Part shown: piece by piece, positions 11,618 to 18,796 of the stretch | Position numbering within the stretch: the first letter of the stretch is position 1 | How the letters are laid out: each line of letters begins with the position of its first letter | Origin: Chloroflexota bacterium | GTDB lineage: Bacteria; Chloroflexota; Dormibacteria; CF-121 | Length of the DNA: 53,994 nt | Direction of reading: 5' to 3' | Assembly (NCBI GenBank): GCA_005889345.1 | Contig: VBFR01000195.1 | Span: 1 to 53,994, forward strand | Translations under genes and position numbers: made by a program | Notes under the pieces: model-generated | What the model saw: the letters and a program-made list of their open reading frames with translations, nothing else | What the model was told of the DNA's origin: nothing | Database searches by the model: none

Positions 11618-11638
11618 CGGCGCCCCAAGCTTAGCACA

Positions 11639-11659
11639 CGATTTTTGAACTCAAAATCG
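11639..11659. promoter_or_regulatory. Inverted repeat between yvcK and ilvE
   Basis: Perfect 7-bp arms CGATTTT and AAAATCG are separated by seven bases, in the 107-bp divergent region. It lies upstream of both promoters: TAAGCT for yvcK on the minus strand at 11628-11633, and TATAAT for ilvE at 11711-11716. It is AT-rich compared with its surroundings. It could be an operator or a weak terminator-like hairpin; operator is preferred because no gene ends here. Confidence 0.45.
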
Positions 11660-11724
11660 GCCGATTTCGTTACGTCCAGACGACCCTATCGGGTTCCGGG
11701 GAAGCGGGCATATAATCGACACAG

Positions 11725-12696
11725 ATGGCGATCAAGGCGGAGGGGGTCACTCGCGCCACCGAGGCCCGGCGGAAAGAGCAGGCACAGTACTGGGTCTACC
11801 TCGACGGGGAGTTCAAGCGGTACGGCGAGGCGCGCCTGGGCCTGATGACCCACGCCCTTCATTACGGCACCGGGGTCTTCGAGGGCATCCGCGGCTATTG
11901 GAGCCCCGAGCACGAGCAACTGTTTGTGCTCAAGCTTCGCGAGCACTATCGCCGGATGCAGAACTCCGTCAAGGTCCTCAAGCTCAAGATCCCGATCACC
12001 CTCGATGAGCTGGCCAGCACCACGATCGAGCTCATCCGGCGCAACAACTTCCGCCAGGACGTATACATCCGACCGCTCGCCTTCAAGAGCTCCGAAGAGA
12101 TCGGCGTCCGGCTGCATAATCTGAAAGATTCTTTTGCCATCTACGTGACGCCCTTTGGCAACTACGTCGACATCGAGCGGGGCATCCGCTGCATGGTGTC
12201 GAGCTGGCGGCGCGTCGACGACAACGCGGCGCCGGCCCGGGCGAAGATCACCGGTATCTACGTCAATTCGGCACTGGCCAAGACGGAGGCCCAGGAAAAC
12301 GGCTTCGACGAAGCGATCATGCTGACCCACGAGGGGCACGTCTGCGAAGGCAGCGCCGAGAATATTTTCCTGGTCCGCGACGGCAAGGTGTTTACGCCGC
12401 CTACATCCGACAATATTCTCGAGGGCCTGACGAGGCTTGCCATGATCGAGCTGCTCCGCGCCGAGCTCGGCATGGAAGTCCTCGAGCGCTCGATCGACCG
12501 CTCGGAGCTCTACGTCGCCGACGAGATCTTCCTGTGCGGCACCGGTGCGCAGATTTCGCCTGTGGTCGACGTCGACCGGCGACCGATCGGCGATGGGCAG
12601 GTCGGGCCGGTGGTCGACCGGCTGCAGAAGCTCTATTTCGAAATCGTGCGCGGGCGTAACGCCAAGTACAAGTCCTGGCTCACACCCGTTTACTGA
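11725..12696 (+). CDS. ilvE: Branched-chain amino acid aminotransferase
   Basis: A 323-residue PLP enzyme of fold type IV that interconverts branched-chain amino acids and their 2-oxo acids. The PLP Lys lies in GIYVNSALAKTEAQENG. Other family signatures are HYGTGVFEGIRGYW, YIRPLAF, HVCEGSAENIFLVRDG and FLCGTGAQISPV. The consensus -10 hexamer TATAAT at 11711-11716 is eight bases before ATG 11725, so the transcript is probably leaderless. It is followed after 41 bases by the glycerate kinase gene. Confidence 0.95.
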   Translation: MAIKAEGVTRATEARRKEQAQYWVYLDGEFKRYGEARLGLMTHALHYGTGVFEGIRGYWSPEHEQLFVLKLREHYRRMQNSVKVLKLKIPITLDELASTTIELIRRNNFRQDVYIRPLAFKSSEEIGVRLHNLKDSFAIYVTPFGNYVDIERGIRCMVSSWRRVDDNAAPARAKITGIYVNSALAKTEAQENGFDEAIMLTHEGHVCEGSAENIFLVRDGKVFTPPTSDNILEGLTRLAMIELLRAELGMEVLERSIDRSELYVADEIFLCGTGAQISPVVDVDRRPIGDGQVGPVVDRLQKLYFEIVRGRNAKYKSWLTPVY

Positions 12697-12737
12697 TTCC
12701 GGCCAAAACGCGCCGCCGCGAGCGCTAGGCACGACCG

Positions 12738-13895
12738 ATGCGCATCGTGATCGCGCCCAACGCCTTCAAAGGTTCGTTATCGGCGCAGGACGCTGCCGAG
12801 GCGATTGCCGAAGGGGTGCGTGTCGCCGCGGCAGACGCGGAGCTCGTGCTGGTGCCGATTGCCGATGGCGGCGACGGTACGGTCGACGCGCTGGTCGCCG
12901 CGACGCAGGGCGAGCGAAGGACCCTTCGGGTGCGCGGGCCGCTGGACGATTCGGTCGATGCCGAGTACGGCCTGATCGACGCCGGATCGAGTGCCGTAAT
13001 CGAGATGGCGAAGGCCGCGGGGCTGGCCCTCGTGCCACCGGCAAAACGCGACCCGCGGGTTACGACGACCTATGGCGTCGGTGAGCTCTTGCAGCGGGGC
13101 TACGACGAGGGCGCGCGGCACTTCATCGTCGGCATCGGCGGCAGCGCCACCAACGACGGCGGCGCCGGCATGGCGCAGGCGCTCGGTTACCACCTGCTTG
13201 ACGCACAGGGCCACGAGCTACCGCCAGGCGGCCTGGCGCTCACACGCCTGACGCGGATCCACGTCGGCGGCGTCCACGCCAATTGGAAGAAAGCCGAGGT
13301 GGACGTCGCCTGCGACGTCACGAACCCCTTGACAGGACCGAGCGGCGCGAGCGCAGTCTATGGCCCGCAGAAGGGAGCGACGCCCGAGATGGTCATCGAG
13401 CTCGATGCCGCGCTCAAGCGCTTCGCGCAAATTATCCGGCGCGATCTTGGCGTCGACGTCGAGCAGCTACCCGGTGCAGGCGCCGCGGGCGGGCTGGGCG
13501 CCGGGCTCGTCGCCTTTACCGGCGCGCGGCTGCGCCCCGGCGCCGAGATGGTGATGGAGGCGTTGCGCCTGGATGATCGGCTTGCCGGCACGCAGCTGGT
13601 CATCACCGGCGAGGGACGCCTGGACTCCCAGACCGCGCGCTTCGGCAAGGGCCCTGCCGCCGTAGCCCGGCACGCCCGCCAAGCCGGCATCCCCGTCGTC
13701 GCCATCGGTGGCAGCATCGCGAACGAAGCGGAGCTGCGGCTGCTGTTCGATGGGCTGGAGGCGACTGTGTTAGAGCCTTGCTCGCTGGACGAGGCGATCG
13801 CTCAGGCGCGGCCCCTGTTGGTCGCCGCATCGACCCGCGTGATGCGGCTGCTCCTGGCCGGCCGCCGCCTAGCCACAGCGCACTTCGACGGGTAA
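12738..13895 (+). CDS. Glycerate kinase (GarK/GlxK type)
   Basis: A 385-residue kinase phosphorylating D-glycerate, usually to 2-phosphoglycerate in this family. It begins with MRIVIAPNAFKGSLSA and shows PIADGGDGTVDALV, the glycine-rich FIVGIGGSATNDGGAGMAQALG and GAGAAGGLGAGLVAF, and LVITGEGRLDSQT. All are diagnostic of the GarK/GlxK fold. A TAGGCA box ends six bases before ATG 12738. No glyoxylate carboligase or tartronate reductase gene is adjacent. Confidence 0.94.
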   Translation: MRIVIAPNAFKGSLSAQDAAEAIAEGVRVAAADAELVLVPIADGGDGTVDALVAATQGERRTLRVRGPLDDSVDAEYGLIDAGSSAVIEMAKAAGLALVPPAKRDPRVTTTYGVGELLQRGYDEGARHFIVGIGGSATNDGGAGMAQALGYHLLDAQGHELPPGGLALTRLTRIHVGGVHANWKKAEVDVACDVTNPLTGPSGASAVYGPQKGATPEMVIELDAALKRFAQIIRRDLGVDVEQLPGAGAAGGLGAGLVAFTGARLRPGAEMVMEALRLDDRLAGTQLVITGEGRLDSQTARFGKGPAAVARHARQAGIPVVAIGGSIANEAELRLLFDGLEATVLEPCSLDEAIAQARPLLVAASTRVMRLLLAGRRLATAHFDG

Positions 13896-13904
13896 CATCG
13901 GCCT

Positions 13905-14261
13905 GTGGCGCACCGGCACGATGACGAGTACATCCATCGCCATGACTTCGGTGAGGATTCGCATGTCCACCGCCTGGTCGAGGTCATCGAGCACGCACAT
14001 GGGGCGCCGGGTGAAGCGCCGCACGGTCACACGCACATCATCATGACCGACCCGTCGGAGCGCGCCAACGCCGGTCGAGATCACCGGCATCGGCTTAGAG
14101 TTCCGTTCGAGCACGAGCACGCGTCCGAGTCTCAGCGCCACCGGCACCGCCTGGGCGATCTCGAGCATGAGGTCGCGGACCGGCACTGGCACCCGGTGGA
14201 GATCACCGAAATCGAGCTGGTCATCGAGCCACGCAAGCCCGAGCGTGGTCAGCGACAGTAG
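13905..14261 (+). CDS. Small histidine-rich protein, putative metal binder
   Basis: I recognise no family. The 118-residue product has 20 His (17 %), many in His-x-His pairs (AHRHDD, HRHDF, HVHRL, HAHG, HGHTH, HRHRL, HEHA, HRHRL), with abundant Glu and Asp and no Cys, signal peptide or membrane helix. Such composition suits binding of Ni, Zn or Cu, as storage protein or chaperone, but this is inference. The GTG start is six bases after a TAACAT box and nine bases after the glycerate kinase stop. The antisense frame is also open over this stretch but lacks such support. Confidence 0.6.
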   Translation: MAHRHDDEYIHRHDFGEDSHVHRLVEVIEHAHGAPGEAPHGHTHIIMTDPSERANAGRDHRHRLRVPFEHEHASESQRHRHRLGDLEHEVADRHWHPVEITEIELVIEPRKPERGQRQ

Positions 14262-14266
14262 GGATC

Positions 14267-14764
14267 GTGCAAGTAGGCTCCGCGCCCAGGCGAGAGCGGG
14301 GTGCTTCGAGTCGCTTGTTGCTCGGTGGCCTGGGGGTGCTGGTGGTACTCGCGATCGGCGGGGCCATTTGGCTGGGCGCTTCACGGCATGCAGCGGAAAC
14401 CCTGGATCCGGCGATCACCGCGAGTCTCGCCAGCCAGGGCATCACCATTGGGGCACCGTCAACGACCAGCGTCCCAACTACGCGAGAACAAGCAGGGGCG
14501 ATTGCCTTCAAAGACTTCCCGAACCACAAGAGCGTCAGTATGGTCTTGGCTAACGTTCTTGTCCGGCCCAACGCGGCTTTCAATTGCACATGCTGGGTCG
14601 TAGCCTGGCAAATGGGGTCGGGACTGCCTCCTCCTGGCGGACCACCGGGCAGTAAGGCTTCAGCCAACCAGTTTCAGTCGTCGACGCGTTATCACGTGGC
14701 ATTCATTGACGCGCAATCGGGCAAATTTGTGTTTGCCCTGGAGAGCTACGTCCGGTCTTATTGA
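14267..14764 (+). CDS. Hypothetical single-pass membrane-anchored protein
   Basis: No family recognised. The 165-residue product has a basic N-terminus (RRERGASSR), one membrane helix (about residues 17-40, LLLGGLGVLVVLAIGGAIWLG) and an extracytoplasmic domain with a Cys-x-Cys pair (NCTCWVVAWQ) and a Gly/Pro-rich loop (GSGLPPPGGPPGS). The ending YHVAFIDAQSGKFVFALESY resembles a beta-hairpin as in PepSY-like domains, but the match is weak. The start GTG is five bases after the His-rich gene. Its stop overlaps the convergent VOC gene. Confidence 0.6.
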   Translation: MQVGSAPRRERGASSRLLLGGLGVLVVLAIGGAIWLGASRHAAETLDPAITASLASQGITIGAPSTTSVPTTREQAGAIAFKDFPNHKSVSMVLANVLVRPNAAFNCTCWVVAWQMGSGLPPPGGPPGSKASANQFQSSTRYHVAFIDAQSGKFVFALESYVRSY

Positions 14765-15192
14765 ACGTCGAACTCGTTGCCTTCGGGATCGAACATGTTG
14801 ATGAAGTACTCGCCGCGCTCTTCGACGGCCCGCGAACGGCGAGCGCCCAGTTTCACCAGACGGTCGACCTCGGCGTCGACCCGTCGTCGCCGTTCGTCGT
14901 GGGGTGCCCCTCTTGGCCCGCCGACGTTCAGGTCGAGGTGGACCCGGTTCTTGACGATTTTCCCCTCCGGGACCCGCTGGAAAAAGATTCGTGGACCGGC
15001 CCCATCGGGGTCGATCACGGCACTGGCCGAGGTCCACTCACTCTCGGGAATCCCCTGCGCCTTCAGGAAGTCCGGCCACGAGGCAAATCCCGGTGGTGGG
15101 TCTTGCTTCTTGTAATGCAGCGCCGCGGCCCAGAAGGTGGCGAGTCGGTCCGGATCCGCGCAGTCGAAGACGATCTGAACCCCGGTAGCCAC
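14758..15192 (-). CDS. VOC-family (glyoxalase-like) protein
   Basis: A 144-residue protein of the vicinal-oxygen-chelate fold, glyoxalase-like group. It begins VATGVQIVFDCADPDRLATFWAAALHYK and ends YFINMFDPEGNEFDVQ, with a RVHLDLNV strand between; the Glu of DPEGNEFDV and the HLDL His are the usual metal-site positions. The open frame extends upstream, but GTG 15192 lies six bases after a TATATT box (15199-15204, minus strand), so I start there. It is downstream of the sigma-factor gene on the same strand, with its own promoter. The substrate is unknown. Confidence 0.8.
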   Translation of the reverse strand: MATGVQIVFDCADPDRLATFWAAALHYKKQDPPPGFASWPDFLKAQGIPESEWTSASAVIDPDGAGPRIFFQRVPEGKIVKNRVHLDLNVGGPRGAPHDERRRRVDAEVDRLVKLGARRSRAVEERGEYFINMFDPEGNEFDVQ

Positions 15193-15205
15193 CGAGCCAA
15201 TATAG

Positions 15206-16072
15206 CTAGTGCTTGCGGTAGCCGCCCTGGACGCGCCCGTCCATGAAAGAGATCTTGGGATGGCGCACCTTCGACGTGAGGCGCCGGGTGGCGATGGCCG
15301 TGTTGAGCTGCACGACGACGTCATTGCGCTGGAGGTGCGGCGGGTTCGGGTAACGTTCCGAACAGGCCGGGCAGGAATCGAGGTGTTGGGCGACCATCTT
15401 GCGCTGCTCGCGGCGCAACGTGCCCGGCGGGAAATTATCGAGTAAGTAAGCGATCGTCGGGCAGCGCGTCTCTTCGGTCTGGGCCTTGCCCTCCATAAAT
15501 AGATATTCTTCTTTGAAGCGGCGGCGGGCGCGATGGAGAAGAGTCTCGACCGCGCTCTCGGAGACCCGCATCTTGCGGGCGATGTTCGCGTAGCTCAAGC
15601 CCTGGAGCTCGCGCAGCGTCAGCACCAGCCGGTACTTCTCGGGTAAGCGCCGGGCCACCGACCAGACGGCATCGCGTAGCTCGCTGATCTCGAGAGCGAC
15701 CTCGGGGCTCTTGCGCGCGTCACCATCCGGCACCTGGAGCACGGAGTCTTCGTTTTCCTCGTCGTCGATCTCCTGCGCCTCGGGGAATTTCTTGCGGCGC
15801 CGGAGCTCGTCATAGCAGAGGTTGGTGGCGATCCGGTGGATCCACGCCGAGAAATTGAAGCTGTCGTTGATGCGATGGATGGTCCGGAGAATTTGAAAGA
15901 ACGTTTCCTGGGTCAGGTCCTCGGCCAGTTGCCGGTCGCGCAGAAGCCTGAAAGTCAGTCCATAAATCGCCTTGTGGTAGCGCTTAAACAGCGTGTCGAA
16001 GGCAGCCACGTCGCCGCCAAGATAATCGCGGATAAGATCAAGATCCGAGGGCCCCTTGGCAACTCTCGTCAC
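15206..16072 (-). CDS. ECF sigma factor with C-terminal zinc-finger segment
   Basis: Sigma region 2 runs from DLDLIRDYLGGDVAAFDTLFKRY through AEDLTQETFFQILR and FSAWIHRIATNLCYDELRRRKKF. Region 4 is LPEKYRLVLTLRELQGLSYANIARKMRVSESAVETLLHRARRRFKEE. After it come about 85 residues containing CPTIAYLLDN and HLDSCPACSERYP, a Cys/His pattern like the ZAS/zf-HC2 fold of anti-sigma factors, fused here to the sigma factor itself. The start is uncertain: GTG 16072 fits the domain, GTG 16123 and ATG 16147 are also in frame, and a TATGAT box lies at 16143-16148 (minus strand). Confidence 0.88.
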   Translation of the reverse strand: MTRVAKGPSDLDLIRDYLGGDVAAFDTLFKRYHKAIYGLTFRLLRDRQLAEDLTQETFFQILRTIHRINDSFNFSAWIHRIATNLCYDELRRRKKFPEAQEIDDEENEDSVLQVPDGDARKSPEVALEISELRDAVWSVARRLPEKYRLVLTLRELQGLSYANIARKMRVSESAVETLLHRARRRFKEEYLFMEGKAQTEETRCPTIAYLLDNFPPGTLRREQRKMVAQHLDSCPACSERYPNPPHLQRNDVVVQLNTAIATRRLTSKVRHPKISFMDGRVQGGYRKH

Positions 16073-16245
16073 TCCCTGGATACCACCCGGACTCGGCAAA
16101 ATCCGTATCGATGTGAAGTCCACCCGCCGAGTCGCGGGGCGAATCATAGCACCCGTTCTTGCGCTCGTTGCACGACTCTCCGAGGCAATTTCCAACTTTG
16201 TCACACGGCCGCGATCTTTTCGCAGGAGTTCCGCAATCGGCTCGT

Positions 16246-16251
16246 TATAAT
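16246..16251 (+). promoter_or_regulatory. -10 box TATAAT for the SHOCT-tailed gene
   Basis: A consensus -10 hexamer 31 bases before ATG 16283. The predicted short leader carries GAGGG six bases before the start, so this unit is leadered, unlike most others here. Confidence 0.5.
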
Positions 16252-16282
16252 GCCGCTGACGTCCACATCATGAGGGCCACAA

Positions 16283-16864
16283 ATGGGCAGTCCGGGGGCT
16301 GGAAAAGCCACCACCGTCACCATCCGATTTCTTGACGACGAGATTATGGAGGGCCGGGTCGGCAGCGTCAGCCTGGACCAGCCCAATCTCGAGCTTGAGA
16401 TGCTCGATCAGGCCAGCAACAACGAACGCGCCCTCATCCCGTTGCCCTCGATCAAGCGCATCGCCCTCGGCAGCGGAACGCCCACCGCCGCCGAGCAAGC
16501 CCGCGCCGATAAGAAGGTCGCGATCCGCTTCCAGGATGGCGAGGTCCTCAAGGGCTACCTCGACGGCGATCTCCTGCACGCCACCTACGGCATCACAATG
16601 CGGCTCATGGCTATTGACAAAGATCGGATCGAGACCCTGGGGATCCCGTACACGGCACTCAAGGCGCTCTTTTATCTCAAGTCTTGGGACACCCGGCCGC
16701 CAGAGTTCGACGGTGAGGAAGACCTGCATCTGAACAAGCGCCTTTCGTCGCCTCTCGTGGACCTGATCTCTGACATGGGTCAGCTGGACAAGCTTCGCAA
16801 GCGCGGAGCCATCACCGAGAGCGAATTCCAGCGAAAGCGCCGCAAGATCCTCGATAACATCTAA
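16283..16864 (+). CDS. Hypothetical protein with SHOCT-like C-terminus
   Basis: A 193-residue soluble protein. Two similar halves carry VTIRFLDDEIMEGRVGSV and VAIRFQDGEVLKGYLDGD, which look like a duplicated beta-rich unit of the kind seen near PilZ-like domains. The C-terminus LDKLRKRGAITESEFQRKRRKIL fits the short SHOCT domain that ends many regulatory or oligomerising proteins. GAGGG sits six bases before the ATG. It is divergent from the sigma factor gene. Function is not known; sensing or scaffolding is possible. Confidence 0.7.
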   Translation: MGSPGAGKATTVTIRFLDDEIMEGRVGSVSLDQPNLELEMLDQASNNERALIPLPSIKRIALGSGTPTAAEQARADKKVAIRFQDGEVLKGYLDGDLLHATYGITMRLMAIDKDRIETLGIPYTALKALFYLKSWDTRPPEFDGEEDLHLNKRLSSPLVDLISDMGQLDKLRKRGAITESEFQRKRRKILDNI

Positions 16865-16929
16865 CACGCGGCCCTTGCCACACCGGGGGCCGCTTATCAC
16901 GCGGCCCTTTTCACAGCGGGGGCCGCTTA
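16864..16929 (+). repeat. Tandem 33-bp repeat, two hairpin-forming copies
   Basis: Two adjacent copies of a 33-base unit. Each starts CACGCGGCCC and ends GGGGGCCGCTTA, with a middle of about 11 bases that differs slightly. In each copy GCGGCCC pairs with GGGCCGC. The array begins at the stop of the SHOCT-tailed gene, so it could be a double terminator, but the only credible start of the next lipoprotein gene (TTG 16875) lies in the first copy. Confidence 0.7.
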
Positions 16930-18659
16930 GGGCCGCGCTCGTTGCCCTGGCCGTGCTGCCCCTGGCGGGCGGCTGCAGTTCCCTGCCCTCGGTGCACGGG
17001 ATTTCGCTGGGCAGTGCCAGTCCGTCGGTGTCGCAGTATCAGCCGGAGGCGGCGCGCCATGAGGGGGGCACGCTCGTCGTCGGCGATTGGGAGAGCCCGA
17101 CGAACTTTTCACCACTCTTCAACGAAGAAGTCCCGGCGGCGCAGGTAGACGCGCTCCTCTTCGCCGGCCTGGTCCGATTGGATCCCAACCTGCAAGCAGT
17201 CCCCGACCTGGTGGAACGCGTGCCCACCCTCGAGAACGGCGACGTTCGGTGGAATCGTCCCGCCGGCACGGTCGACGTGACCTACCAGCTTCGCGCGGGA
17301 CTGCGCTGGTCGGACGGAGAGCCGCTGACGGCCGACGACGTGGCTTTTACCTGGCGCCTGATCGTCAATCCCAAGGTTCAGGGTGTTCTGTCGCCGGATG
17401 GCTATGCGGCGATCTCGCGCATCGATGTCCACGACGTGCAGCGCTTCACGCTTCATTTCGATCGCGTCTACCCGAAATATCTCAACCTGTTTCCCGCCGT
17501 ACTTCCGCAGCATCGTCTGGGCGGCATCGCCCCCGAGCAGCTGGCGACAAACGCGTTTTGGGGGCGCCCCGACGTCGTCAGCGGCCCCTTCAAGATCTCG
17601 GAGCTGGTCCCCGACGACCACATTACGCTGCTACGCAACGATGCCTGGTCGCAAGGACGCGCGGGGCGCCGGGCGCACCTGGACGGCATTCTGTACAAGA
17701 TTTATCCCGAGGCCGGACAGCTAATGGACGCGGCTCGTGCCGGCCAGGTGTCGCTCGCGCTCGAGTTGCCGGATGACCAGCTCGCCACGCTGGCCAATAC
17801 CGGCGCGGTGACCGTGCAGCGCCGTTCCCAGCTTGCCTACGAGCAGGTCACCTTCAACCAGGCGGATCCCAATCCGCTGACCGGCCAGTCGCCGCCCTGG
17901 AAGAACGATCCCGCGCTTCTCCAGGCGCTGCGCGGGGCGATCGACCGTCCCGGCATAGTAAAAAAACTCTACGGTGACCGGGCCCGGCTCGCGGAATCCC
18001 CCATCCCGAGCGCGCTGAGCGCCTTCCACGATCCGGACATCTCGCTTGCATACGATCTAGCCGCTGCCGTGAAGCTGCTCGACGGCGACGGTTGGGTTCC
18101 AGGACCAGACGGTATTCGCAGCAAGAACGGACGTCGTCTAAGTTTTCACATTGTCACGGCGCTTGGCAGCCCGCTGCGAAGCGCGGTGCGCGATGAGTTG
18201 ATCGCGCAATGGCGAAAGCTCGGTGCCGAGGTGAGCGCGACCGAGGCACACCCAAGTGATCTCTTCAGCGGCTACGCGCAGGGCGGCCTGCTGGAGCGCG
18301 GTCAATTCGAAGCCGGATTGTGGACCTGGAGCATCGGCCCCGATCCAGACGGCGTCTACCCTCTCGAGCACTCGTCGGAAATTCCCACGGACAAGAACCA
18401 GGGACAGGGCTCCAACTTCGGGCGCTTCAGTAACGCCGACCTTGATCGCAATCTCGACAAGGGCCGGACATCGCTCGTCACGATCGAGCGGGCCCGATCG
18501 TACGCCGCCTTCGAGCGCGCCTACGCTCGGCTCGGCTTCGAGCTGCCACTGTTCGAGCGCGTCCTCGTCGCTATGGCCAGCCCGCATCTGCATAACCTCG
18601 CGCTCAATGCCGCCCCGGATACCACGTTGTGGAACGCGGCCGACTGGTGGGTTGATTGA
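16875..18659 (+). CDS. Family 5 solute-binding lipoprotein (peptide type), 1
   Basis: A 594-residue extracytoplasmic binding protein of ABC family 5 (DppA/OppA-like). The signal helix ends in the lipobox LPLAGGC (Cys about residue 34). Family markers include GGTLVVGDWESPTNFSPLF, LRWSDGEPLTADDVAFTWRLIV, GPFKISELVPDDHITLLRND and ALRGAIDRPGIVKKLYG. The start is unsure: TTG 16875 is in the first hairpin repeat, and codons 2-20 are encoded by that repeat. TAACAC lies seven bases before it. No ABC permease or ATPase gene is in the window. It is a distant paralogue of the next gene. Confidence 0.88.
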   Translation: MPHRGPLITRPFSQRGPLRAALVALAVLPLAGGCSSLPSVHGISLGSASPSVSQYQPEAARHEGGTLVVGDWESPTNFSPLFNEEVPAAQVDALLFAGLVRLDPNLQAVPDLVERVPTLENGDVRWNRPAGTVDVTYQLRAGLRWSDGEPLTADDVAFTWRLIVNPKVQGVLSPDGYAAISRIDVHDVQRFTLHFDRVYPKYLNLFPAVLPQHRLGGIAPEQLATNAFWGRPDVVSGPFKISELVPDDHITLLRNDAWSQGRAGRRAHLDGILYKIYPEAGQLMDAARAGQVSLALELPDDQLATLANTGAVTVQRRSQLAYEQVTFNQADPNPLTGQSPPWKNDPALLQALRGAIDRPGIVKKLYGDRARLAESPIPSALSAFHDPDISLAYDLAAAVKLLDGDGWVPGPDGIRSKNGRRLSFHIVTALGSPLRSAVRDELIAQWRKLGAEVSATEAHPSDLFSGYAQGGLLERGQFEAGLWTWSIGPDPDGVYPLEHSSEIPTDKNQGQGSNFGRFSNADLDRNLDKGRTSLVTIERARSYAAFERAYARLGFELPLFERVLVAMASPHLHNLALNAAPDTTLWNAADWWVD

Positions 18660-18689
18660 TTAGACAAGATTGGAAAAGGCTGTCTTTCT

Positions 18690-18719
18690 TTGACCCTTCC
18701 CGGTAACCGCCCGTAGAAT
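18690..18719 (+). promoter_or_regulatory. Promoter of the second solute-binding lipoprotein gene
   Basis: TTGACC (18690-18695) and TAGAAT (18714-18719) are separated by 18 bases, the best sigma70-type promoter in the window. Transcription would start near 18726, giving a leader of about 70 bases. Confidence 0.7.
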
Positions 18720-18733
18720 GCACCGCATTATCT

Positions 18734-18756
18734 GCGCTGGCGGGTCCGGCCAGCGC
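18734..18756 (+). promoter_or_regulatory. 5' leader hairpin
   Basis: GCGCTGGC and GCCAGCGC form a perfect 8-bp stem around a seven-base loop. It lies between the predicted transcription start and the Shine-Dalgarno of the next gene. It may stabilise the mRNA or be a control element; no terminator T-run follows. Confidence 0.5.
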
Positions 18757-18796
18757 CTACCTCTGATCCGCGCGTGAACTTTCGGAAGGAGGTCGC

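Noticed and set aside
13869-14384. Long antisense frame opposite the His-rich gene
   Set aside because: It overlaps the glycerate kinase and the next gene, has no promoter or ribosome site, and its translation resembles no protein.
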